A stretch of DNA of 5,330 nt, from NCBI GenBank assembly GCA_020696885.1, contig JAJFMS010000322.1, positions 1 to 5,330 on the forward strand, read 5' to 3'. This document shows positions 1-5,330 of the stretch, one piece after another. The DNA is from Armatimonadota bacterium. Its GTDB lineage: Bacteria > Armatimonadota > SYMT01. How positions within the stretch are numbered: position 1 is the stretch's first letter; every line of letters starts with the position of its first letter. The notes beneath the pieces were generated by a model. That model was not told the DNA's origin. It searched no databases and saw only the letters and a list, made by a program, of their open reading frames with translations. A program made the position numbers and the translations under genes.

Positions 1-144
1 CGGGACGCGGGGCTCCGGGTGGACGTGGTGGCCGAGGAGTACACGGTGCCCGGCCTCATCGCCGCCCTGGAGGCCCACTGGGGTCAAAATAAACTAGAGG
101 ATGATGCGATAACACCTGGAAGAATCCCGGGTGAACAGGAATAA
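1..144 (+). CDS. hemD: C-terminal end of probable uroporphyrinogen-III synthase (partial)
   Basis: The window opens inside a reading frame that runs 47 codons to TAA at 142-144. The visible residues GLRVDVVAEEYTVPGLIAAL resemble the C-terminus of uroporphyrinogen-III synthases, where a 'G-x-x-x-D-V-V-A' strand is followed by a 'T-V-x-G-L-x-x-A-L' helix. That enzyme closes hydroxymethylbilane with inversion of ring D to make uroporphyrinogen III, the cytoplasmic branch point for haem, sirohaem and cobamides. The catalytic region lies off the window, so the call rests on about 28 residues. After the expected end of the family (around EAHW), the frame continues for about 19 more codons (GQNKLEDDAITPGRIPGEQE) in visibly more AT-rich DNA, which is odd. 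An alternative is another Rossmann-like protein with a similar last helix. Confidence 0.55.
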   Translation, partial: RDAGLRVDVVAEEYTVPGLIAALEAHWGQNKLEDDAITPGRIPGEQE

Positions 145-158
145 TCGGTTGGAACCGA
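145..158 (+). other. small inverted repeat directly after the hemD-like stop
   Basis: TCGGTT and AACCGA flank a GG centre and begin at the base after the stop codon. With a realistic 4-base loop the stem is only 5 bp and no T-run follows, so it is at best a weak terminator. The remainder of the 145-234 gap shows no convincing promoter. The next gene has its own weak AGGGA ribosome site at 224-228. Confidence 0.25.
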
Positions 159-234
159 GGCCGCTGGTAGTTCATTTGGCGTGCTCATGGCCCATTACAA
201 CCGCCGGATGAAGTTGGTGCGATAGGGAAGCAGT

Positions 235-1332
235 ATGAGCACCCGCGAACAACATCCTTCAAATAACGGATACCATCGTCTGGAAGCGCTGGCCGGCGCC
301 TCCAGGCAGCTCGCCGCGGAGCCGGACCCCGCGCAGGCGCTCTGGCACCTGGTGTGCACCTTACGGAGCGACCTGGGGATCGACCGCGCCGGGATCTTCT
401 CGTTCTGCCCGATCACCCAGTCCATCGACCATGTGGCCGGGGTGGGGCGTAACGGCAGGGCTGAGTTCTCCGGCCGGTGCTACTCCGCCGAGGGAGAGCC
501 GCACCCGATCAAGCTGGTCGCCCGGCGCGAGCTACCGTACTTCTTCTCCCAGGATGTGCAGCAGGAGTTCCCGGACATCCCCTGGGCTCCCGGCGTGCAC
601 GCGCATGCCATCGTGCCGATCATCGCGGGAGACGCGCTGGTGGGCCTCCTCGCGGTGGACAACTGCTTCACCAACCGGGAGATGACCCCCAACCTCCTGG
701 AGCCGCTGTTCCTCTACGCGGGCCTGGCCGCGCTCCCCCTGTTTGCCCTTTACCAGAAGAAGGAGCGGGAGCGGGTGGAGGCGATGCGCCGGCACATCCA
801 CCGGGAGGTACTGTTCGCCGTCACCAACGGCAAGATCTGCCTGTGTGACCGGGAGCAGATCGATACCGAATGGCCGGTGGAGCAGGGCACCTTACCAATT
901 AACCGCGAATACCACGTGCGCGAGGTGCGGGAAGAGGTGCGGCACGTAGCACGGAATGCGGGGATGGACGAAGACCGCGCCGCGGACCTGGGGCTCTGCG
1001 CCTCGGAAGCCGCCACCAACGCGCTGCTCCACGGCTGTGGAGGGTCCGCCTCCGTGGAAGGCCGCGACGGCGTGGTCCGCATTCGGGTTTCCGACCACGG
1101 GCGGGGAATCAGCCCGGACGACCTGCCCCGTGCCACCCTGCTCAAGGGGTGGTCGTCGCGGGCCTCGATGGGCCTCGGCTTCACGGTGATCAACGAGACG
1201 GCCGATCGGTTATTCCTCTATACCGGGCCGGACGGCACCACGGTGATCATCGAGATGGCCGTCGAGATGAAGACGGACTTCCTCGCCGGAATCAACCCCC
1301 TCCTCTGGGAAGACGACGAACTGCTCGTCTGA
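235..1332 (+). CDS. GAF domain - RsbW/RsbT-like ATPase fusion protein, paralog 1
   Basis: This 365-residue soluble protein has two recognisable parts. Residues about 15-172 look like a GAF sensor domain, ending in a strand motif VGLLAVDNC (136-144). Residues about 225-343 form a GHKL ATPase of the HATPase_c_2 (anti-sigma kinase) type. Its N box has E258, N262 and H266 in ASEAATNALLHG, its G1 box is D287-x-G289-x-G291, and its G2 box is GLGF at 313-316. There is no convincing phospho-acceptor histidine helix, receiver domain or membrane segment, so a classical histidine kinase is unlikely. By family, such ATPases bind a sigma factor or phosphorylate a STAS protein; GAF sensing of a small ligand is inference. 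The ATG is preceded by AGGGA at 224-228. A related gene follows 26 nt downstream, so co-transcription is likely. Confidence 0.85.
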   Translation: MSTREQHPSNNGYHRLEALAGASRQLAAEPDPAQALWHLVCTLRSDLGIDRAGIFSFCPITQSIDHVAGVGRNGRAEFSGRCYSAEGEPHPIKLVARRELPYFFSQDVQQEFPDIPWAPGVHAHAIVPIIAGDALVGLLAVDNCFTNREMTPNLLEPLFLYAGLAALPLFALYQKKERERVEAMRRHIHREVLFAVTNGKICLCDREQIDTEWPVEQGTLPINREYHVREVREEVRHVARNAGMDEDRAADLGLCASEAATNALLHGCGGSASVEGRDGVVRIRVSDHGRGISPDDLPRATLLKGWSSRASMGLGFTVINETADRLFLYTGPDGTTVIIEMAVEMKTDFLAGINPLLWEDDELLV

Positions 1333-1348
1333 TGTGTGTCAGGGCCGC

Positions 1349-1353
1349 GAGGT
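1349..1353 (+). promoter_or_regulatory. ribosome binding site deciding the start of paralog 2
   Basis: GAGGT sits 5 nt before the ATG at 1359 but only 2 nt before an in-frame TTG at 1356. The spacing favours the ATG, so the shorter start is used here. Confidence 0.6.
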
Positions 1354-1358
1354 AATTG

Positions 1359-2432
1359 ATGCCGGAGCCCGATACCGGCGCCGCCGCCCGCCCGCGCCCC
1401 TTGCGCGCGCTCGTGGGGGCAGCCCGTAACATGGCCGGTGAGCCGGATCCCGTCCAGGCGCTCTGGACGCTGATCCGCGCTATCCAGGAAGATGTAGGCG
1501 TCGATCGCGCCGGCATCTTCGAGTACGACCGTGCCGCCGGTGCGGTCCACCGCATCGTCGGGGTGGACGTGAACGGCGATGCCGAATTCGAAGGTCCCCC
1601 GATCCGCCTGAGCGTGCCGAACCATCCGCTCGGCCAGGTAGGCCGGGGCGAGATGCCGTACTACTTCACGGACGACGCGCCGCGAGACTACCCGCACCTC
1701 CGGTTCGACCCGGGGGTGCGCCACGTAGCCGTGATCCCGATCAGTACCGGCGGTGAGCTGCTCGGGCTGCTGGGAGTGGACAACTGCCGCACCGGCCGCG
1801 CGCTGGAGCAGTCGGCGCTCCAGCCCCTCTTCCTCTGCGCCGGTCTCGCAGCGCAGTCGCTCTTCGCCCTCTACCAGCAGCGCGAGCGCGAGCGGGTGGA
1901 TGCCATGCGGCGCGCGATCTACTGCGACGTATTCCAGGCCGCCACCAACGGCAAGATCCGCCTCTGCACCCCGGAAGAGATCGCCGGCGAGTGGCCGCAC
2001 GAGGCCGCCGCAGTGCCGATCGAGCGCGAGCAGGACGTGGGCCGCGTGCGGGAGCACGTGCGCGCATGCGGCGAGGCGTCCGGAATCGGCAGCGAGCGGG
2101 CGTGGGACCTGGCCCTCTGCGCTTCCGAGGCGGCCACCAACGCGCTGCTGCACGGCAACGGCGGCGGGGCCACCGCGGAAACCCGCGGCGGAGCCGTTCG
2201 GGTGCGGATCGCCGATCGGGGCCACGGGATCCCGCTGGAAGACCTGCCGGACGCCACGCTCCGTCCGGGGTGGTCAAGAGGCAAGGTGCCGTCCATGGGT
2301 CACGGCTTCGTGCTCATGCATCAACTGGCGGACCGGGTGTATTTGAGCACCGGCGCCGAGGGCACGGTGGTGATCCTGGAGATGTGCGTCGATCCGTTCG
2401 ATACGCTGCCCGCCGGCTGGGACGACCTCTGA
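1359..2432 (+). CDS. GAF domain - RsbW/RsbT-like ATPase fusion protein, paralog 2
   Basis: This 357-residue protein is collinear with the preceding gene product and identical at roughly half of positions by eye, so the two arose by tandem duplication. The GAF-like part (about 15-171) keeps EPDPVQALW (29-37) and LLGLLGVDNC (134-143). The ATPase part has N-box residues E257, N261 and H265, G1 box D286-x-G288-x-G290, and G2 box GHGF at 314-317, where paralog 1 has GLGF. All nucleotide-binding motifs are therefore intact. The linker before the ATPase contains ATNGKIRLC (195-203), matching VTNGKICLC in paralog 1. It lacks the histidines found in the paralog 1 linker (HIHRE against AIYCD), which argues against a histidine-kinase acceptor there. 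The stop codon overlaps a downstream ATG by one base (TGATG). The partner sigma factor or STAS protein is not in the window. Confidence 0.85.
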   Translation: MPEPDTGAAARPRPLRALVGAARNMAGEPDPVQALWTLIRAIQEDVGVDRAGIFEYDRAAGAVHRIVGVDVNGDAEFEGPPIRLSVPNHPLGQVGRGEMPYYFTDDAPRDYPHLRFDPGVRHVAVIPISTGGELLGLLGVDNCRTGRALEQSALQPLFLCAGLAAQSLFALYQQRERERVDAMRRAIYCDVFQAATNGKIRLCTPEEIAGEWPHEAAAVPIEREQDVGRVREHVRACGEASGIGSERAWDLALCASEAATNALLHGNGGGATAETRGGAVRVRIADRGHGIPLEDLPDATLRPGWSRGKVPSMGHGFVLMHQLADRVYLSTGAEGTVVILEMCVDPFDTLPAGWDDL

Positions 2433-2470
2433 TGCCGCGCATTCCGCAGTCTACCGGCGAGCACCGGTGA
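2432..2470 (+). CDS. possible 12-codon coupling peptide between two genes
   Basis: An ATG overlaps the paralog 2 stop in TGATG (2430-2434). It opens a frame encoding MPRIPQSTGEHR that ends at TGA 2468-2470. That stop overlaps the GTG start of the membrane gene as GTGA (2467-2470). The arrangement would let a ribosome terminate and re-initiate twice, carrying translation across a 34-nt gap with no good ribosome site of its own. Nothing shows that the peptide has a function, and short frames like this arise by chance in high-GC DNA. Confidence 0.2.
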   Translation: MPRIPQSTGEHR

Positions 2471-2868
2471 GCCAGCCGCGCCTCCCCCGCCGGAGCGGGT
2501 TTGCCGCGGCCAGCCTGCTGGGGGTGATCGCGCTGGGCGTGGCCTCCCGGCGGTATGTGCTCGGTCTGCCGTGGTGGGATAAGAGCCTGGGGGACGTGCT
2601 CTACGCCATCGCGGTCTACCTGACCGTGCTTCTGGTGCGCCCCCGGATCTCTCCGGGGCTCGCGGCGGCGGCCACGGCGGTATTCTGTATCGCGATCGAG
2701 CTGTTCCAACTCACCGGCATCCCCGCCCGATATGCCAGCGTCCCGCTGGTACGCTGGACGCTCGGCACGCGCTTCGCGTTCCACGACCTGGTTTGCTACG
2801 GGATCGGGGTAGGGGTGATCGCTTTGCTGGACAGGCTGGCGTTCCGCGCCGGACGCGCCTATAACTAA
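2467..2868 (+). CDS. small integral membrane protein resembling DUF2809
   Basis: This 133-residue protein has a short basic N-terminus (PRLPRRS) and four likely membrane segments at about 11-27, 41-58, 63-83 and 105-122. Conserved-looking positions fit my recollection of DUF2809 small membrane proteins: SLGDVLYA (40-47) in the second helix, IELFQLTGIPAR (77-88) after the third, and LGTRFAFHDLVCYGIG (99-114) leading into the fourth. The function of that family is unknown. The GTG start is chosen because it precedes the first hydrophobic segment and overlaps the upstream stop as GTGA. The ribosome site is weak, so translational coupling is likely. It appears to be the last gene of the unit holding the two GAF-ATPase genes; a role as membrane partner or input for them is speculation. 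A 97-nt gap follows. Confidence 0.7.
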   Translation: MSQPRLPRRSGFAAASLLGVIALGVASRRYVLGLPWWDKSLGDVLYAIAVYLTVLLVRPRISPGLAAAATAVFCIAIELFQLTGIPARYASVPLVRWTLGTRFAFHDLVCYGIGVGVIALLDRLAFRAGRAYN

Positions 2869-2899
2869 TCTGGACGCGCGTGCCGCCGCAATCGACTGC

Positions 2900-2931
2900 A
2901 ACCCGGGAAGCCGGGGCTGGGTCCTTGGGTT
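2900..2931 (+). other. hairpin in the gap before the exported-protein pair
   Basis: AACCC at 2900-2904 pairs with GGGTT at 2927-2931. The stem can extend inward by two G-U pairs and one G-C pair around a 16-nt loop. No T-run follows. It could mark the end of the upstream unit or lie in the leader of the next one; the sequence does not decide. Confidence 0.25.
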
Positions 2932-2933
2932 AT

Positions 2934-2948
2934 CGGCGCTCGACGCCG
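2934..2948 (+). other. short leader hairpin just upstream of a strong ribosome site
   Basis: CGGCG (2934-2938) and CGCCG (2944-2948) form a perfect 5-bp G-C stem with a 5-nt loop. It ends 5 nt before the GGAGGGA ribosome site. It may protect the 5' end of the message or be incidental in GC-rich DNA. Confidence 0.25.
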
Positions 2949-2953
2949 CAGAT

Positions 2954-2960
2954 GGAGGGA
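2954..2960 (+). promoter_or_regulatory. strong ribosome binding site fixing a GTG start
   Basis: GGAGGGA lies 5 nt before the GTG at 2966. It is the best ribosome site in the window, supports that GTG over the in-frame ATG at 2984, and suggests high expression of the exported protein. Confidence 0.7.
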
Positions 2961-2965
2961 ATTTC

Positions 2966-3418
2966 GTGAAGCAACAATTAAAGATGTGGGCCGGCGCACT
3001 CGCCCTCTCCGCAGCCCTGGGCATGGTGTCATCCGGCGTGGCCCAGGCCGGCCCACTGGACGGTGTCCTCGGGAAGGTGGTCAAGGTTGGCGGCATCGGC
3101 TTCCTGGTGAAGCAGTTCGGCCCGCAGATCAATAAGGTCATCAACACCCTGCTCATCCAGAAGGGTGACCGCTACGACGGCAAGACCAAGGTGGTACCCA
3201 CCTTTGCGCTGGGGAACGGCGCCTACATCGGCGGCGCCCAGGTCCAGGGTGAAGAGGCCCAGGTAGACGAAGTGAAGTACGTCGCCACCGTGGAGGTGCC
3301 GCTGGGCAGCTTCCGCGGGAAGGCCTACTTCCCCGTCAAGAGCCTCATCAAGGGCAGCGCCATCACCAAGCCGGTCAAAGGCACCGGCGTGTCTGCGCTC
3401 GTAGACTTCAAGATCTAG
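2966..3418 (+). CDS. exported protein of unrecognised family, paralog A
   Basis: This 150-residue protein has a clear Sec-type signal peptide: basic start (MKQQLK), hydrophobic core about 8-22, and cleavage predicted after AQA at 26-28. The mature part begins with a glycine-rich, amphipathic stretch (about 29-66, including GGIGFLVKQFGPQINKVI) that may be helical. The rest, about 75-150, is a probably beta-rich core with IGGAQVQGEEAQV (88-100), PVKS (123-126) and GVSALVDFKI at the end. The same core occurs in the next gene. No lipobox, sortase signal, membrane anchor, catalytic motif or cysteine is visible. I do not recognise the family, so no function is given. The GTG start is fixed by the GGAGGGA site 5 nt upstream. 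The next gene starts 12 nt after the stop, so the two are almost certainly co-transcribed. Confidence 0.8.
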   Translation: MKQQLKMWAGALALSAALGMVSSGVAQAGPLDGVLGKVVKVGGIGFLVKQFGPQINKVINTLLIQKGDRYDGKTKVVPTFALGNGAYIGGAQVQGEEAQVDEVKYVATVEVPLGSFRGKAYFPVKSLIKGSAITKPVKGTGVSALVDFKI

Positions 3419-3430
3419 GAAGGACCTGCC

Positions 3431-3832
3431 ATGAAAAGCACGAAGCGATTGGTACTCCTCGCCACCACGGCGGTCCTGACCCTCGGCACCCTCGGGGCCG
3501 CGCACTACTCCGCCCAGGCCGCGGGCAAGGCTCGTGACCGTAGGGACGACAGCCGGCGAGCGGACGTCGACGATCTCTACCCGGAGCTGAAGAAGAAGAT
3601 CGTCCCGATCATCACCTTCGGCTCCAGCATCAACATCGGCGCCGCCCAGGTACAGGGCGAAGAGGCCGACGTGAACCGCTGCAAGGCCGTGGCCCAGCTC
3701 GAGACGGACTACAAGGACGTGGCGCGCATCAAGATCCTGGTGCCGGTGCAGTCCGAAAACGTGATCAAGAACATCGACCGCGTCCCCGGCGTGAGCGTCA
3801 GCGCCATTGCGGACGTGGCGATCAAGCGGTAG
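3431..3832 (+). CDS. exported protein of unrecognised family, paralog B
   Basis: This 133-residue protein has a signal peptide with basic start MKSTKRL, hydrophobic core about 7-24, and cleavage after AQA (28-30) or one residue later. A short, highly charged segment follows (GKARDRRDDSRRADVDD, 32-48), quite unlike the glycine-rich region in paralog A. The core (about 56-131) matches paralog A: KIVP, NIGAAQVQGEEADV (68-81), K85-x-VA, PVQS (105-108), and VSAIADVAI near the C-terminus. There is one cysteine, C84, which paralog A lacks. The ribosome site AAGGA (3420-3424) lies 6 nt before the ATG, and the larger AGGAAGGA tract overlaps the previous stop, so the genes form a tight pair. No enzyme motif is visible. 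An export or envelope location is inferred from the signal peptide only. Confidence 0.8.
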   Translation: MKSTKRLVLLATTAVLTLGTLGAAHYSAQAAGKARDRRDDSRRADVDDLYPELKKKIVPIITFGSSINIGAAQVQGEEADVNRCKAVAQLETDYKDVARIKILVPVQSENVIKNIDRVPGVSVSAIADVAIKR

Positions 3833-3856
3833 GGACCCAGGTCACCCTCCGGTTCC

Positions 3857-3900
3857 GCATCCTGCCCGTTGCCGTCGATCGACGGCAGCGGGTGGGATGC
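3857..3900 (+). terminator. long near-perfect hairpin closing the exported-protein pair
   Basis: Bases 3857-3876 pair with 3881-3900 in an uninterrupted 20-bp stem around a GATC loop, beginning 24 nt after the paralog B stop. Three pairs are G-U (3863/3894, 3864/3893, 3869/3888) and the rest are Watson-Crick; C3856-G3901 can extend it. On the opposite strand those three positions would be A-C mismatches, so the structure suits a + strand transcript. No T-run follows, so it is either a T-less intrinsic terminator, a barrier protecting the 3' end, or an RNA-binding site. The rest of the 3833-4003 gap holds two small G-C hairpins, at 3921-3936 and 3960-3973, and no convincing promoter. Confidence 0.6.
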
Positions 3901-4003
3901 GCTTCTCGCGGAGGCTGCTCCGGCCCTGCCTGGCCGTGTTACGCTTACCTGAACGTGCCGCCGGCTTTCCGGCCCCTCTAGCACGGTTCCTCGTGAGCGC
4001 CCG

Positions 4004-5149
4004 ATGACCCCAACGATCTCTACCTCCGCCTCGCAAGTCGCACCGTTTCTGGCGATGGCGGTGATGGAGCGCGCCCAGGAGCTGGAGCGCGCCGGGGCGG
4101 ACATCGTCCACCTGGAGGTGGGCGAGCCGGACTTCGATGTTCCGCCCTGCGTGCAAGAGGCTGCCGAGCGCGCCAGCCGCGCCGGTCACACTCACTACAC
4201 GCACAGCCTGGGCCTCTGGGAGCTGCGGGAGGCGATCGGCGCTTACTACGCGTCGCGGTATGGCGTCACCGTCCCGGCAGAGCGGGTGCTGGTGACCACC
4301 GGCACCTCCGGGGGGCTGGCGCTGCTGATGGCCCTGCTCCTGAACCCCGGCGACGAGGTGCTGCTCCCGGATCCGGGATACGCCTGCTATCCGAACTTCG
4401 TGCGGGCGTTCCATGGCATCCCCCGCCGGTTCGGCATCGACGCCGGCCGGGACTTTCAGTACGACCCGGAGGTCATCGCGGCGGCGCTCAGCCCGCGAAC
4501 CCGCGCGCTGATGGTGAACTCCCCGGCCAATCCCACCGCCGCGATCCAGGAGCTCGAAACCCTTCGGGCCCTGGTCGCCCTGCCGGTGCCCCTCATCAGC
4601 GACGAGATCTACCACGGCCTGGAGTACGGCCCTCCGGCCCCCAGCATGCTCCAGGTGACCGACCGCTGCTTCGTGCTGGACGGCTTCTCGAAGCGCTACG
4701 CGATGACCGGCTGGCGCATCGGCTGGCTCGTCGCCCCGGAAGAGTACGTGCCGGCGCTGCAGCGCCTCCAGCAGAACCTGTTCATCTGCCCGCCTTCGGT
4801 GGCCCAGCACGCCGCGCTGGCCGCGATTACCGGCGCCGCCGCGGATGTGGACCGGATGCGGGACGCTTACCGCGAGCGGCGGGACGTGCTGGTACACGGC
4901 CTACGCGCGCTGGGTCTGGGCGTGCCAACCGAGCCGCGCGGCGCCTATTACATCCTGGCAGACGCACGCCACCTGGGCCACGACTCCGTGCGGCTGGCGC
5001 ACCGGATCCTGGAGGAAGCCCACGTGGGCGTAGCGCCCGGGATCGACTTCGGCCCGGCCGGCGAGGGCCACCTCCGGATCAGCTTCGCGTCCGCGCTCCC
5101 CCGCATCGAGGAAGGGCTGTGCCGCCTCGAGCGCTGGCTGGGGCGTTGA
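4004..5149 (+). CDS. PLP-dependent class I/II aminotransferase
   Basis: This 381-residue protein is a normal-length fold-type I aminotransferase, cytoplasmic, moving an amino group from an amino acid to a 2-oxo acid. The expected landmarks occur in order: LEVGEPDFDVP (37-47), Y65 in THYTHSLG, the cofactor-phosphate loop near TGTSGG (99-104), PDPGY (122-126), SPANPT with N176, SDEIY with D200 (pyridine nitrogen) and Y203, the Schiff-base lysine K230 in FSKRYAMTGWRIGW with R238, and R358 in HLRISFA for the substrate carboxylate. One departure is A179, where the family motif NPxNPTG usually has glycine. Substrate cannot be read from sequence; aspartate, alanine or aromatic amino acids are all possible. 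The ATG has no strong ribosome site but gives the usual N-terminal length. A glycosyltransferase-like gene follows after 13 nt and is probably co-transcribed. Confidence 0.93.
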   Translation: MTPTISTSASQVAPFLAMAVMERAQELERAGADIVHLEVGEPDFDVPPCVQEAAERASRAGHTHYTHSLGLWELREAIGAYYASRYGVTVPAERVLVTTGTSGGLALLMALLLNPGDEVLLPDPGYACYPNFVRAFHGIPRRFGIDAGRDFQYDPEVIAAALSPRTRALMVNSPANPTAAIQELETLRALVALPVPLISDEIYHGLEYGPPAPSMLQVTDRCFVLDGFSKRYAMTGWRIGWLVAPEEYVPALQRLQQNLFICPPSVAQHAALAAITGAAADVDRMRDAYRERRDVLVHGLRALGLGVPTEPRGAYYILADARHLGHDSVRLAHRILEEAHVGVAPGIDFGPAGEGHLRISFASALPRIEEGLCRLERWLGR

Positions 5150-5162
5150 GCTCGGGCCAATC

Positions 5163-5330
5163 ATGAGTGCGGACCTTCCGCCCCGCGTGCTGCTGGTGAC
5201 CGGCCCCGCTTCCGGAGGGCTCAAGCGGCACGTGGAAACCCTGGCGGACCGGCTGCCGGGCTTGGGCTACCAGGTGGCCTCCGCCGCGCCCCCCGGCGTC
5301 TTCACGGGGATCGAAGCCGGGTTCCGCCTG
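5163..5330 (+). CDS. N-terminus of a probable GT4-family glycosyltransferase (partial)
   Basis: Only the first 56 codons are present; the frame is open at the window end. A first beta strand RVLLVTGP (8-15) is followed by a glycine-rich turn and helix ASGGLKRHVETLADRL (16-31), then a second strand YQVASAAPP. This matches the N-terminal Rossmann half of GT-B glycosyltransferases of family 4, where a G-G-x-x-R/K-H-V motif lies at the acceptor side of the cleft. Such enzymes transfer a sugar from an activated donor to a lipid or glycan at the inner membrane face. The donor-binding half is not in the window, so sugar and acceptor are unknown. The gene starts 13 nt after the aminotransferase stop, with no clear ribosome site of its own. 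Confidence 0.7.
   Translation, partial: MSADLPPRVLLVTGPASGGLKRHVETLADRLPGLGYQVASAAPPGVFTGIEAGFRL

Noticed and set aside
151..156. GGAACC resembling an ECF sigma -35 element upstream of the first sensor gene
   Set aside because: No matching -10 element occurs at the usual 15-17 nt spacing, and the hexamer is part of the small inverted repeat.
1218..2225. 335-codon open frame on the minus strand opposite the sensor genes
   Set aside because: It crosses two well-supported + strand genes, shows no family motif, and is typical of antisense openness in high-GC coding DNA.
2851..2879. Direct repeat of GGACGCGC around the membrane-gene stop
   Set aside because: It is only 8 bp and G-C rich, with no duplicated target or mobile element between the copies.
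3937..3945. TGTTACGCT as an extended -10 promoter for the aminotransferase
   Set aside because: Only three of six core bases match, and no -35 element lies at the right distance.
3897..4007. 36-codon + strand frame ending in an ATGA overlap with the aminotransferase start
   Set aside because: Its ATG lies inside the 3' arm of the long hairpin, it lacks a properly spaced ribosome site, and the Arg/Leu-rich peptide resembles a chance frame. The overlap is noted but not convincing.
3842..4897. 351-codon open frame on the minus strand opposite the aminotransferase
   Set aside because: The composition is rich in Arg, Gly and His with no recognisable domain, and the opposite strand carries a complete aminotransferase with every catalytic residue.

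Overview
This is a high-GC bacterial window with tightly packed genes, all on the + strand. The organism cannot be named from the sequence alone. Short intergenic gaps, Shine-Dalgarno sites, GTG starts and anti-sigma-type GHKL ATPases point to a high-GC bacterium. A deep Firmicutes-like lineage (Limnochordia or Symbiobacteria type) or Armatimonadota are guesses, not findings.

Layout. Bases 1-144 hold the 3' end of a gene that looks like uroporphyrinogen-III synthase (hemD). A 90-nt gap follows. Bases 235-2868 look like one operon. It has two tandem paralogs, each a GAF sensor domain joined to an RsbW/RsbT-like ATPase domain (235-1332 and 1359-2432), then a small four-helix membrane protein resembling DUF2809 (2467-2868). 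The second paralog and the membrane gene are bridged by a 12-codon open frame that overlaps both neighbours. A structured 97-nt gap leads to two small exported proteins, 2966-3418 and 3431-3832. They are tandem paralogs sharing a C-terminal core of about 76 residues with the invariant string AQVQGEEA, and I do not recognise that domain. The pair is closed by a striking 20-bp hairpin at 3857-3900. All three departures from perfect pairing are G-U on the + strand, which suggests a + strand RNA structure such as a terminator or 3'-end stabiliser. After a 171-nt gap come a fold-type I PLP aminotransferase (4004-5149) and, 13 nt later, the start of a GT4-like glycosyltransferase that runs off the window.

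How the genes may work together (inference). The GAF-ATPase pair looks like a ligand-controlled anti-sigma or switch-kinase module. No sigma factor, STAS antagonist or PP2C phosphatase is present, so its partner must lie elsewhere. The exported pair is the best candidate for something undescribed. The aminotransferase and glycosyltransferase look like a separate transcription unit. No tRNA, rRNA, CRISPR array, insertion sequence or attachment site was seen.
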